In this document: positions 18,165 to 26,581 of the stretch, piece by piece
Layout of the letters: each line of letters starts with the position of its first letter
How positions within the stretch are numbered: position 1 is the first letter of the stretch
Origin: Nonomuraea harbinensis
Lineage (GTDB): Bacteria; Actinomycetota; Actinomycetes; Streptosporangiales; Streptosporangiaceae
Assembly: GCF_019396385.1 (NCBI RefSeq)
Contig: NZ_JAHKRN010000012.1
Coordinates: 1-64,000 of the forward strand
Length of the DNA: 64,000 nucleotides
Direction: 5' to 3'
Translations under genes and position numbers: made by a program
Notes under the pieces: model-generated
Database searches by the model: none
What the model was told of the DNA's origin: nothing
What the model saw: only the letters and a program-made list of their open reading frames with translations

Positions 18165-19363
18165 CCGCCCACGATGCGCTTGAGGACGCTCACGAACAGC
18201 GGGGCCAGCACAGCCAGCGCGTAGCCGAACGCGGCGGCCTTCAGCGCACCCTTCGCCTTCTGGACCTCGCTGGGATCACCTCCGGCCACCAGGTAGCGCA
18301 GCCCGCCGATGGTCAGCATCAGCGTGGACAGCGCGGCGAGGAGGCCGATCAGCCAGTTCCGCAGATTCGTGAGGACGGAGTTCAGATCCTTCGGGACGGC
18401 AGCCACCACCGAGGCCGCGCACGCACCCGTTGCCGCGGCGGCAATGACGAGCACCGCGGCTGCCGTTACGGCCAGAACCCAGGTGACGACCCAGCACGGC
18501 AACGGTGTCCTGCGCCGGGGACGGCAGCGGGCCGGGCGCCGCCGTCTGGCGCGGCGGGCGCGGGCGGCGACCGAGGGGTGGTTGGGGGAGATCCGCGCGG
18601 AGCCAGGGGTCGTGCCCCTGCCTCCCTTCGGGTCGGTTGCCGTTGTTGCATCCGGAGTTCCCTGGTTCCGCGCGGAAGTCATGTGCGCTTGTTCGTCCAC
18701 ACCTGTGGATGAACAAGCGGCCGAGGAGAAGGTGGGCGGTACGGGCGTGCGCAGGGGCACGTCCTCCAGCCGGGACAGGGCGATCAGCTCGGCGTCCAGC
18801 TCGTCAAGCACGCCTTCGCTCACCGCGTCGATCAGGACCAGGTCCGGGTGGAACCAAGGCCGCGGAGGCGGCGGTTCGCCTCGTTGCCGCTCGGCCTTGG
18901 CGACCAGGTACCGGACGGTGCGCTCGCCCGCGAACCGGGCCGCCTCGCACAGGCGGGGCCGGATGCCGGGCAGGTCGACGTCCACTCGGTGGACTCCGCG
19001 CAGGAACCCGGCCAGGATCGCGATGTCCACGTCGACGGGGTCACCGGCAGGCAGGGTGCGGGTGAGCGAGAGGGCGATCGTGCGGAGCGCGGGCATCGCC
19101 ATCCCGACCGCCGCGACGGTCCACGCGGACTTGCCTTGGCGAGCACGGGCGACCAACTCTCGCCAGACGGCGTCCCGGGCGGCGTCGCTGACGTGCCGGC
19201 TGGTGAGCAGCGTCCGAAGCTCACGCAGGCCAACCGAGCCTCGGGGCAGTTCGGGGGTGATCGCGGCGCAGTTCAGGGACAGGCCGCCGGGGCCCGTCGT
19301 CAGCAGCCGGAACGAGGTCTCCGCGGTATCCAAAGGTGATTCAGCGAGGCGATGCGCGCCCAT
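18161..19363 (-). CDS. Fusion-like protein: unknown helical N-terminal domain + C-terminal VirB2/TrbC-type pilin domain
   Basis: 400 aa from ATG 19363, which has GGAG 7 nt upstream (an upstream GTG at 19414 does not). Residues 1-225 are helical and soluble (LRELRTLLTSRHVSDAARD, VAAVGMAMPALRTIAL), unrecognised, weakly sigma-factor-like. Residues about 300-400 are a pilin-like two-helix module (WVVTWVLAVTAAAVLVIAAA, LIGLLAALSTLMLTIGGLRYL, GGDPSEVQKAKGALKAAAFGY). An internal ATG at 18682 would give a free 173-aa pilin, and a 34-bp hairpin lies just before it. Either a true fusion or two translation units in one frame. Confidence 0.7.
   Translation of the reverse strand: MGAHRLAESPLDTAETSFRLLTTGPGGLSLNCAAITPELPRGSVGLRELRTLLTSRHVSDAARDAVWRELVARARQGKSAWTVAAVGMAMPALRTIALSLTRTLPAGDPVDVDIAILAGFLRGVHRVDVDLPGIRPRLCEAARFAGERTVRYLVAKAERQRGEPPPPRPWFHPDLVLIDAVSEGVLDELDAELIALSRLEDVPLRTPVPPTFSSAACSSTGVDEQAHMTSARNQGTPDATTATDPKGGRGTTPGSARISPNHPSVAARARRARRRRPARCRPRRRTPLPCWVVTWVLAVTAAAVLVIAAAATGACAASVVAAVPKDLNSVLTNLRNWLIGLLAALSTLMLTIGGLRYLVAGGDPSEVQKAKGALKAAAFGYALAVLAPLFVSVLKRIVGG
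18686..18719 (-). promoter_or_regulatory. 34-bp inverted repeat directly before an internal pilin start
   Basis: Arms 18686-18701 and 18704-18719 pair over 16 bp with one G-T wobble and a 2-nt loop. On the minus strand the stem ends 3 nt before ATG 18682. The stem would cover any ribosome-binding site of the pilin, so it could hold back internal initiation or act as a processing site separating the N-terminal domain from the pilin. Confidence 0.55.
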
Positions 19364-19417
19364 GTCGTACTCCGGGTCGAGAGAGGTCCGTGGTCTCGAA
19401 ACCGGTCTACGCACGGC

Positions 19418-19528
19418 CTCAGAAACGGCTCAGAAGCCCGTTGAGCGTCCGCTCGGGAATTTCTCAGAACCTCAGAACCCAACTGGCCTCGACGACCTCT
19501 GAGCGGTGGCATCTGAGCAGACTCTGAG
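19418..19528. repeat. Cluster of seven CTCAGA/TCTGAG hexamers in the divergent control region
   Basis: Four direct copies of CTCAGAA begin at 19418, 19429, 19463 and 19471, and three inverted copies (TCTGAGC) have CTGAG beginning at 19499, 19513 and 19524. All lie between the start of the leftward transfer operon (19363) and the rightward integrase cassette (19615). This arrangement suggests binding sites for an element regulator, or part of an origin of transfer. No protein coding is credible here. Confidence 0.6.
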
Positions 19529-19614
19529 CGCGCTGCTTGCCTGGTCACACGCCACCAGCGCCGCACCCGCGGCTGCTGCGGCGTACATCCGGAGAAACGT
19601 GTCCCGACGAAACT

Positions 19615-20028
19615 ATGGAGCACTGGAATGACATCCAGAACACCATCCTGAACAGTTCGGAGAATCGGCAGCTGGTGATTGCACCGGTCACCATTCAGAC
19701 CGCGCGGGCATTCGCCGCCTGGACCCACCCGCACCTCGCTCCGCCGGCCGACGCCGAATTCGTCATCGGCGTGCACTCCGGCCGCGGCGCCCTCGTCGGA
19801 GTCGTGTTCATCGACCGGCCAGGCCGCTGGGCCCTCGACGACGGCCGCACCGCCGAGATCACCTGCCTGTCCACCGACGGCACGCCCAACGCCTGCTCGG
19901 CCCTGCTCGGCGCCGCCTGGCGGGCCATCCGCTCCAAAGGGTGCAGGCGGCTGATGGCCTACACCCGTACGAACGAGCCCGACATCCGCCTGCTGTGGGA
20001 GGTCACGACCTTCGGAGGGCGCTCATGA
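19615..20028 (+). CDS. XF1762-family (GNAT-like) protein
   Basis: 137 aa from ATG 19615. The sequence follows the XF1762-family pattern: IAPVTIQTARAFAAWTH, FVIGVHSGRGALVGVVFID, LDDGRTAEITCLSTDGTPNA and SALLGAAWRAIRSKGCRRL, a compact acetyltransferase-like fold. Such genes are frequent on actinomycete mobile elements and phages; the biochemical role is unknown. First gene of a tightly overlapped cassette (ATGA with the DNA methyltransferase) leading to the integrase. Confidence 0.72.
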   Translation: MEHWNDIQNTILNSSENRQLVIAPVTIQTARAFAAWTHPHLAPPADAEFVIGVHSGRGALVGVVFIDRPGRWALDDGRTAEITCLSTDGTPNACSALLGAAWRAIRSKGCRRLMAYTRTNEPDIRLLWEVTTFGGRS

Positions 20029-21038
20029 GCGCGCTGCGAAAGCCGTACTGGAGCGACGAACACGCGACGCTCTACCAGGGAGACGCCCGCCAGGTGCTGG
20101 CCGAGATGGCCGACGGCTCGGTGAACTGCATCGTCACCAGCCCGCCGTACTGGGGCCTGCGCCACTACTGCGAGGACCAGTACGGCCAGGAGCCCACACC
20201 CGAGGAGTACGTGGACAACCTGCGGGCCACCTTCGCCGAGGCCCGCCGAGTACTCGCCGACGACGGCACGTGCTGGCTGAACCTGGGCGACTGCTACGCC
20301 GCGAACTCCGACGGCTGGGCACGCGGCAAGGCCTACAACACCCGCCAGCCCAAGCTCAGGCCGAAGGCCCGGCTGGCTGTCCCGCCCAAGAATGCGCTCG
20401 GCATGCCGTGGCGGGTGGCCTTCGCCTTGCAACAGGACGGCTGGATCCTGCGCAACGCCATCGTCTGGCACAAGCCCAACGCGATGCCGCAGTCCGTCCG
20501 CGACCGGCTGTCCAACCGCTACGAGCTGATCTTCCTGCTGGTCAAACAGCGGACCTACTGGTTCGACCTCGAACCGATCCGCCAGACCTACACCGGAGAC
20601 CGCTCGATCACCAGACGAGCCCGCACCGGCGGCACCAAGCCGAACAGCATCAAGACACCTTGGCCATCACCCGGCAAGTACGGCAGAACCGGCCAGGACG
20701 CGGCAGGCCCGCGGCACGGGACGGCCATGCGCCCCACCGGGCAGCGGCACACCGCAGCCCACCCCGAGGGCAAGAACCCGGGAGACGTCTGGCACATCTC
20801 CACCCGGCCACTACGGGCGGCGCACTTCGCGGCCTTCCCGATCGACATCCCGCTCAGAGCCATTGCCGCCGGCTGCCGCCCCGACGGAACCGTCCTCGAC
20901 CCGTTCACCGGCAGCGGCACAGTCGGCATCGCCGCCCGGCAACTCGGCCGGAAGTTCGCCGGCATCGAACTCAACCCCGACTACTGCGCGCTCGCCCGTA
21001 CCCGGCTGCACGTGGAGGCCGGAGGCGAGGGTGACTGA
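20025..21038 (+). CDS. Site-specific DNA methyltransferase (N4-C/N6-A, beta class)
   Basis: 337 aa starting at ATG 20025 inside the previous stop. Motif IV is TSPPYWGLR at residues 38-46 and motif I DPFTGSGTVGIA near residue 292, the order (IV first) of beta-class amino-methyltransferases. TSPPY catalytic sequence fits N4-cytosine or N6-adenine methylation. No restriction nuclease is in the cassette, so it is an orphan enzyme, probably protecting the mobile element from host restriction or marking its own sites. The recognition sequence cannot be predicted. Confidence 0.88.
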   Translation: MSALRKPYWSDEHATLYQGDARQVLAEMADGSVNCIVTSPPYWGLRHYCEDQYGQEPTPEEYVDNLRATFAEARRVLADDGTCWLNLGDCYAANSDGWARGKAYNTRQPKLRPKARLAVPPKNALGMPWRVAFALQQDGWILRNAIVWHKPNAMPQSVRDRLSNRYELIFLLVKQRTYWFDLEPIRQTYTGDRSITRRARTGGTKPNSIKTPWPSPGKYGRTGQDAAGPRHGTAMRPTGQRHTAAHPEGKNPGDVWHISTRPLRAAHFAAFPIDIPLRAIAAGCRPDGTVLDPFTGSGTVGIAARQLGRKFAGIELNPDYCALARTRLHVEAGGEGD

Positions 21039-21264
21039 ACAGCCACAAAGGGCCTGCTCAGGGCCTCCCGAACCAGGTTCACCGGCGTACTCTGCAGGGC
21101 CTCTGGATCGGGAAACGCAGCCGACCAGATCAAGCCTACGGATCGAACTGCCCAACGAAGAACCACCGCTGCCACCGGCAGCAGCACGTGTGCTCCTCCG
21201 GATCCTCCTCAAGAGCCACGCCGAGCTGACCAGGAGTCAGCAGAAAGAGAGGAACACTGAATGA
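21031..21264 (+). CDS. 77-aa hypothetical protein between methyltransferase and integrase
   Basis: GTG 21031, with GGAGGCGAG just upstream, starts 8 nt inside the methyltransferase end, and the TGA at 21262-21264 overlaps the integrase ATG. The N-terminal half is polar; the C-terminal half (PAAARVLLRILLKSHAELTRSQQ) is a likely amphipathic helix. The tight overlaps on both sides argue that it is translated as part of the integrase operon. It might be a recombination directionality factor, but it shows no clear wHTH, so this is only a guess. Confidence 0.5.
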   Translation: MTEQPQRACSGPPEPGSPAYSAGPLDRETQPTRSSLRIELPNEEPPLPPAAARVLLRILLKSHAELTRSQQKERNTE

Positions 21265-23000
21265 TCCCGTTCGCCTTCTGGGGCCGGGTGTCCACCGAGG
21301 ACAACCAGGATCCGGCCTCATCGCGAAACTGGCAGCTATCGCGGTCACGAGCACTGATCGAGCCGCGCGGCGGCGTCATCGTCGCCGAGTTCTTCGACAT
21401 CGACAAGTCACGGTCGATCCCGCCGCAGCGCAGGCCCCAGGCCGCGATCCTGCTCGACGAGCTGCGCAACCCCAACCGCGGGTTCGACGCCGTCGTGGTG
21501 GGCGAGCCGCAGAGAGCCTTCTACGGCAACCAGTTCGGCAACACCTTCGAGCTGTTCAACCACTACGGGGTGCCCCTTTGGGTGCCCGAGGTCGGCGGGC
21601 CGATCGACCCGGCCAACGAAGCGCACGAGCTGATCATGCTGATGTTCGGCGGGATCAGTAAGGGCGAGCGCAACAGGATCAAGATGCGCGTCCGCACCAC
21701 CATGGAGGCACAGGCCAAGATCGAAGGACGCTTCCTCGGAGGTCGCCCGCCGTACGGCTACCGTCTCGGCGACGTCGGGCCGCATCCCAACCCGGGCAAG
21801 GCCGCCGACGGCAAGCGGCTTCGCCGGTTGGAGCCCGACCCGGTGACCGCTCCCATCGTGGCCCGCATCTTCTGGGAGTTCCTCCACGGCCAGGGCCTCT
21901 ACCTGATCGCCGAAGGGCTCACCCGGGAGGGCATTCCCTGCCCGTCCGCCTACGACCGGGCGAGAAACCGTCACCGCAGCGGGCTCGCCTGGTCGAAGTC
22001 GGCCATCCAGGCCATCCTGCTCAACCCGCGCTACACAGGCCGCCAGGTCTGGAACAAGCAGCGTAAGCAGGAAGAGCTATTGGACGTCCAGGACGTCACC
22101 CAGGGGCACATCACCAAGCTCAAGTGGAATCCCGAGAGCCAGTGGGTCTGGTCCGAGAAGATCGTGCACGAGCCGATCGTGGATACCGAGACGTTCGAGC
22201 GAGTCCAGAAGCTCCTGTCCGCGAATGGCCGCCCCGCCGTCGAGCGCAAGCCCCGCAGCAGTCCGAGACCGTACGTCCTGCGCGGCCTGCTGCACTGCGG
22301 TGTCTGCAACCGCCGGATGGAAGGCTCCTGGAACAACGGCCGCACCCACTACCGGTGCAAGTTCCCCACCGAGTACGCCCTGGCCAACAAGATCGAGCAC
22401 CCGCGGACTGTCTACGTCCGCGAGGACCAGATCCTCGGCGAGCTGGATACCTGGCTCTGCCAGATCTTCGCGCCCGACAACCTCCGGAGAACGGTCGAGA
22501 CCTTGCTGGAGGCAAGGGACAACGAGGCCGACCGGGTCGTGATCGAGGCGGCCAAACGCACCGTCGACGACTGCGACCGCCGGATGGCCCGCTACCGGAC
22601 GACGCTGGACGCGGGCGGAGACCCGCAGGAGATCGGCAGGTGGATGGCCGAGACGCGGGCTGAGAGGCTCAAGGCGGAAGGAAGCCTGCGCGCCATCAAC
22701 CGCAGACGAGAGACGACGGAGAAGGAGGTCATGGAGCTGATCCCCAGGCTGGCGGAGATGACCGATGTCCTGGAGGATGCGGACCCCGCGGAGAGGAACG
22801 ACCTCTACACGCAGATGGGCCTGCACCTCGTCTACAAACCCTCGGAGAGAGTCGTCGTAGTCAAGGCCAGGCCCAGCATGTACCAGAGTACGTGTCCGAG
22901 GGGCGAGCACCACCGGACGCACATGGCCCACCACCGCCGTTGGCCACATCCGCGTAGCCTGACCGCCGGCCGGAGCGACCGCCTGGTTCACGGCCTCTGA
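21261..23000 (+). CDS. Large serine recombinase (integrase)
   Basis: 579 aa. The resolvase domain begins with FAFWGRVSTEDNQDP, catalytic Ser11, and continues through GGISKGERNRIKMRVRTTMEAQA. A Recombinase domain follows (GRPPYGYRLG, LNPRYTGRQVWNKQ), then a zinc ribbon (LHCGVCNRRMEG, YRC) and a coiled-coil region (residues about 425-510). This is the full plan of phage- and ICE-type serine integrases that move the element between attP and attB. The last 40 residues are His/Arg-rich and unusual. Fourth gene of the cassette; the element end is expected close by. Confidence 0.93.
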   Translation: MIPFAFWGRVSTEDNQDPASSRNWQLSRSRALIEPRGGVIVAEFFDIDKSRSIPPQRRPQAAILLDELRNPNRGFDAVVVGEPQRAFYGNQFGNTFELFNHYGVPLWVPEVGGPIDPANEAHELIMLMFGGISKGERNRIKMRVRTTMEAQAKIEGRFLGGRPPYGYRLGDVGPHPNPGKAADGKRLRRLEPDPVTAPIVARIFWEFLHGQGLYLIAEGLTREGIPCPSAYDRARNRHRSGLAWSKSAIQAILLNPRYTGRQVWNKQRKQEELLDVQDVTQGHITKLKWNPESQWVWSEKIVHEPIVDTETFERVQKLLSANGRPAVERKPRSSPRPYVLRGLLHCGVCNRRMEGSWNNGRTHYRCKFPTEYALANKIEHPRTVYVREDQILGELDTWLCQIFAPDNLRRTVETLLEARDNEADRVVIEAAKRTVDDCDRRMARYRTTLDAGGDPQEIGRWMAETRAERLKAEGSLRAINRRRETTEKEVMELIPRLAEMTDVLEDADPAERNDLYTQMGLHLVYKPSERVVVVKARPSMYQSTCPRGEHHRTHMAHHRRWPHPRSLTAGRSDRLVHGL

Positions 23001-23130
23001 CGGGTCCGACGCCACCGAGATCGATTCGGGGAGACGCACACTCAGCAGCGCGGTTTTCGTTTCGTATCTTGATGGATCTTGGTGCAGCGGTCACAGTGAG
23101 TGGGGTGCTGGTCATCGACCGGAGGTGCAC

Positions 23131-26100
23131 GTGGCCCGAGTCCCCAAGCGCGACACCAGAGCCACCGCGAACGCGATCGTTGCTAAGTTCGGCCGGACGG
23201 TGGCGGAGAAGCGAGGGCTGGGCGGCGCGGAGGAGGACCAGTTCCGTGGGCCGTTGGAGACCCTGCTGCGCGATCTCGGCGCGTTGATCGGTGTCGAGGC
23301 GATTCCCTATGGCGAAGTACGACTGAAGCATCTGCGGGCGCGGCCGGATTACGCGGTGAACATCGGACAGGTCCGCGTCGGTTACGTCGAGTTGAAGAGG
23401 CCAGGCAAGGGGGTGCCAGGTGCGCCCGAGTGGCGCCCCGACAAGCGGGATCTGGAGCAGTGGGGCAAGCTCTCCGCGCTCCCCAACGTGGTGTACTCGG
23501 ACGGGGTCACCTGGGCGCAGTACTCGTTCGGCGAGCGGATCTCGCCGATTGTCAGGTTGGGGAACACCGTCGCTGAGTTGCGGCGCCCGGCGGCGCCGGC
23601 CGTCGCCCAGCTGGTAGGCATCGTTCGGCGGTTCATGCTCTGGGAGCCGGAGTCTCCTCGGACACTTGGCTCGCTCGTGAAGATCATCGGCGGGTTGTGT
23701 AGCCTGCTGAAGGACGAGGTGTATGCGGCAATCACCGACCCTTTGAAGAAGCGCTCCCAGATGCGGCTGGCGCTACTGGCCGACGACTGGCGAAAACTGC
23801 TGTTCCCTGGGCTCGACCATGAGCGCTTCGCCGACGCCTTCGCCCAGACCGTCACGTTCGCGCTGCTGCTGGCCCGCTCGGATGGTATTGACCTGATCGG
23901 CGAGCCCTACCAGGAGATCGCTCGGAAGCTGGGCAAACGGCACCTGCTGATGGGACAGGCGTTCGCGGTGCTCACCAGCGGGGCCGACGACGAACTCAAC
24001 ACCATCGAGACCCTGCGCCGCGTGATCAGCGTCGCAGACCTGCAGACGCTGGACGTCAGCCCGGTGGACGCCTACGCCTACCTCTACGAACGCTTCCTCG
24101 CGAGCTACGATCCCACGCTCCGCAAGGACACCGGCTCCTATTACACCCCGGTAGACGTTGCCCGCCATCTTGTCCGCTTTGTAGACGAGGTACTTCGTGA
24201 GCATCTCAGTAAGGAGTGGGGGTTCGCTGACGACGACGTGGTGGTCGTCGACCCGGCGATGGGAACCGGCACCTTCCTGGTCGAGGTCATCGGCCGTGTC
24301 GCGGACCGGGTCGCCGACAAGCTCGGGCACGGATCTCGAGAGGATTACGTCAACGACCTAGTCACCGACCGGCTGATCGGGTTCGAGATCCAGGTCGCCC
24401 CATACGCGGTGGCTGAGCTGCGTATTCATGGATCGTTCCAGAGCAGGTTCGCGGTGGAGACTCCGACTGAGGCTCTGCGGTTTCTCAGCGACGCCTTAGC
24501 TGACCCGCACCATGTACAGCCAACGCTGGGTGCTCAGTACCGAGTGATGGAGGAAGCACGAGACAAGGCGAACGGCATCAAGCGCAGGATCCCTGTGATG
24601 GTGGTTATCGGGAATCCGCCTCACGTGGAGAACGCCAAAGGACGAGCCGAATGGATCGAACGCCCGCGCAAAGGAAAGACCCGGCAGGAAGCCACGGTTG
24701 ACCGCCCCTCGCTTGACGAGTTCCGAGCCGACGGTTTCGGCCGGTATGAATCTGATCTGCATGGGATGCCGTGGTATTTCCTGCGTTGGGCGGCTTGGAA
24801 GGTATTCGAGGCCGAGCATCGCATGCCGGAAGGCGTAGTGGCGTTCATCGTCCCCTCCAGCGTGATCAAGGGAGCAGCCTTCAGGGGGTTGCGTCAATAC
24901 CTGCGACGCACGTGTGACCTGGGCTGGATCATAGAGCTCACCCCCGAAGGGAACCGTCCACCGATCGCGACCCGGGTCCTCGGGCCCGATGTCGGGCGCC
25001 AACTCGCCATCCTCATCTTCGCCAGGACAGCGCACTCGGACGCCAAGAAGCCAGCGACGGTCCGCTATCTGGCGTTGCACGGGACGCGTGAGGAGAAGAC
25101 GGCCGCGCTAGCGCAGCTGACGACGACAGGATCGCGCTGGCACACCTGCGGTATCGGGTGGCAGGACTCCTTCCTCCCGGCCGCCGACCCGCAATGGGTG
25201 GCGTTTCCCTCGCTCGGTGACCTGATGCCGTGGCGGTCGAGAGGCGTCACTCCCGGACGGACATGGGTCTATGCACCCACCGCCGAGGTCCTGCGTACCC
25301 GGTGGCGGACATTCCTCGCCGCGTCGAGGGAGGATCAGCGTGAATTCTTCCGAGAGGGGCGGGATCGCACTCTGCACAGTCGAGTCGACCCCCTGCCTGG
25401 GTTCCCGCCAGTCCAGCGCTCGCTGGCAGAGGAGTCGGAACCGTGTCCCGAGCCGATCCGGGTCGCCTACCGCTCGTTCGACCGGCAGTGGCTCATTCCC
25501 GACAACCGACTTCTTGTCATGGCCCGTCCGCCGCTCTGGCAAGTCCGCTCCGACCACCAGATCTACGTTTCCGAGCAGGACGCGCACGAGATCACCGACG
25601 GCCCTGCTCTGGTCTTTTCCGCGCTCATCCCCGATTTGCACCACTTCAACGGCTGGGGCGGCGGCGGGGTGCGTCCGCTCTGGCGCGATTGCCTGGCCAG
25701 CGTCCCCAACATGACCCCGGGGCTGCTCGAACACCTCCGAAGCTGGCTGGGCGTTCCCGTCGGCGCAGACGACGTCCTGGCTTATATTGCGGCGATCATC
25801 GCGCACCCCGGATACACCCGCCGATTCCGTGAGCATCTTCGGCAACCGGGCGTCCGCGTCCCGCTCACTGCGGACTCGATCCTGTGGAATCGCGCGGTGA
25901 CGATCGGATGCGAAATCCTCTGGCTCCACACCTACGGCAGCCGCTGCGTCGATCCCACTGCGGGTCGGGGGCGCTCAGAACGTGCCCTCATCGAACGATT
26001 CGGCGTCAAGTGCTTAACCCCCGTCAGGTCACTTCCTGAGCGGCTCGGCGAGCACCTCGACTACGACCCCGGAGCACAGACACTCACCGTGGGCAGTGGA

Positions 26101-26463
26101 ACATTCGCCCCCGTACGTCAAGAGGTCATCGACTACACGGTTTCCGGCCGACGCATCGTATGGCGGTGGTTGAACGACCGGACCATACAGCCTCGAAACA
26201 AGCGCCGGACATCGAGCCTCGACGACATCACACAGACCTCCTGGAACCGTGAGCTGACACTCGAATTCCTGGCGCTTCTCTCCGTGCTGACCGGATGCGT
26301 CCTGATGCATCCCGAGCAGGACCAGTTGCTGACCGATGTGTGCTCGGGGCCGCTGATCGGTCAGGCCGATCTTGCCGCCGCTGGCGTGCTCCCGGTCCCG
26401 GAATCAGCGACGAGGCCGCCGAAGCCGAGGCAGGCTGGAGCGCATCCTCTTCCCGGCAGCTGA
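23131..26463 (+). CDS. Single-chain restriction-modification enzyme (type IIG / ISP-like)
   Basis: 1110 aa from GTG 23131, which has GGAGG 5 nt upstream. Residues about 60-95 hold a PD-(D/E)xK nuclease (RARPDYAVNI, Asp73; VGYVELKRPG, Glu87 and Lys89). Helical linker, then a gamma-class N6-adenine methyltransferase: motif I DPAMGTGTF at 374 and motif IV GNPPHVEN at 495. The C-terminal 500 residues would recognise the target. There is no DEAD/RecA helicase between nuclease and methylase, unlike LlaBIII-type ISP enzymes, so a type IIG-like mode is likely. It works alone against incoming DNA. Confidence 0.82.
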   Translation: MARVPKRDTRATANAIVAKFGRTVAEKRGLGGAEEDQFRGPLETLLRDLGALIGVEAIPYGEVRLKHLRARPDYAVNIGQVRVGYVELKRPGKGVPGAPEWRPDKRDLEQWGKLSALPNVVYSDGVTWAQYSFGERISPIVRLGNTVAELRRPAAPAVAQLVGIVRRFMLWEPESPRTLGSLVKIIGGLCSLLKDEVYAAITDPLKKRSQMRLALLADDWRKLLFPGLDHERFADAFAQTVTFALLLARSDGIDLIGEPYQEIARKLGKRHLLMGQAFAVLTSGADDELNTIETLRRVISVADLQTLDVSPVDAYAYLYERFLASYDPTLRKDTGSYYTPVDVARHLVRFVDEVLREHLSKEWGFADDDVVVVDPAMGTGTFLVEVIGRVADRVADKLGHGSREDYVNDLVTDRLIGFEIQVAPYAVAELRIHGSFQSRFAVETPTEALRFLSDALADPHHVQPTLGAQYRVMEEARDKANGIKRRIPVMVVIGNPPHVENAKGRAEWIERPRKGKTRQEATVDRPSLDEFRADGFGRYESDLHGMPWYFLRWAAWKVFEAEHRMPEGVVAFIVPSSVIKGAAFRGLRQYLRRTCDLGWIIELTPEGNRPPIATRVLGPDVGRQLAILIFARTAHSDAKKPATVRYLALHGTREEKTAALAQLTTTGSRWHTCGIGWQDSFLPAADPQWVAFPSLGDLMPWRSRGVTPGRTWVYAPTAEVLRTRWRTFLAASREDQREFFREGRDRTLHSRVDPLPGFPPVQRSLAEESEPCPEPIRVAYRSFDRQWLIPDNRLLVMARPPLWQVRSDHQIYVSEQDAHEITDGPALVFSALIPDLHHFNGWGGGGVRPLWRDCLASVPNMTPGLLEHLRSWLGVPVGADDVLAYIAAIIAHPGYTRRFREHLRQPGVRVPLTADSILWNRAVTIGCEILWLHTYGSRCVDPTAGRGRSERALIERFGVKCLTPVRSLPERLGEHLDYDPGAQTLTVGSGTFAPVRQEVIDYTVSGRRIVWRWLNDRTIQPRNKRRTSSLDDITQTSWNRELTLEFLALLSVLTGCVLMHPEQDQLLTDVCSGPLIGQADLAAAGVLPVPESATRPPKPRQAGAHPLPGS

Positions 26464-26581
26464 TCCAAATCAGCGCGTCTGGGGTTCCAGTCCCTGGCTG
26501 CGTACTGCCTCTGTTCAAGCCCCGGGGCTCAAACCCGGAGCCTACGGATTCAAGGCCGATGTGGTCGTTGGTGGTCGGCCA
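26464..26581. other. Non-coding junction between RM gene and CBASS operon
   Basis: 118 bp without coding. It contains short GC-rich repeats of the type GTTCAAGCCCCGG and GGGCTCAAACCCGG that form a small palindrome and superficially resemble tRNA T-arms. I could not fold a full tRNA. It may be a terminator or an old junction; both flanking genes end here. Confidence 0.25.

Noticed and set aside
26464..26581. tRNA or tRNA-fragment attachment site
   Set aside because: T-arm-like strings are present but no acceptor, D-arm or anticodon arm could be paired.
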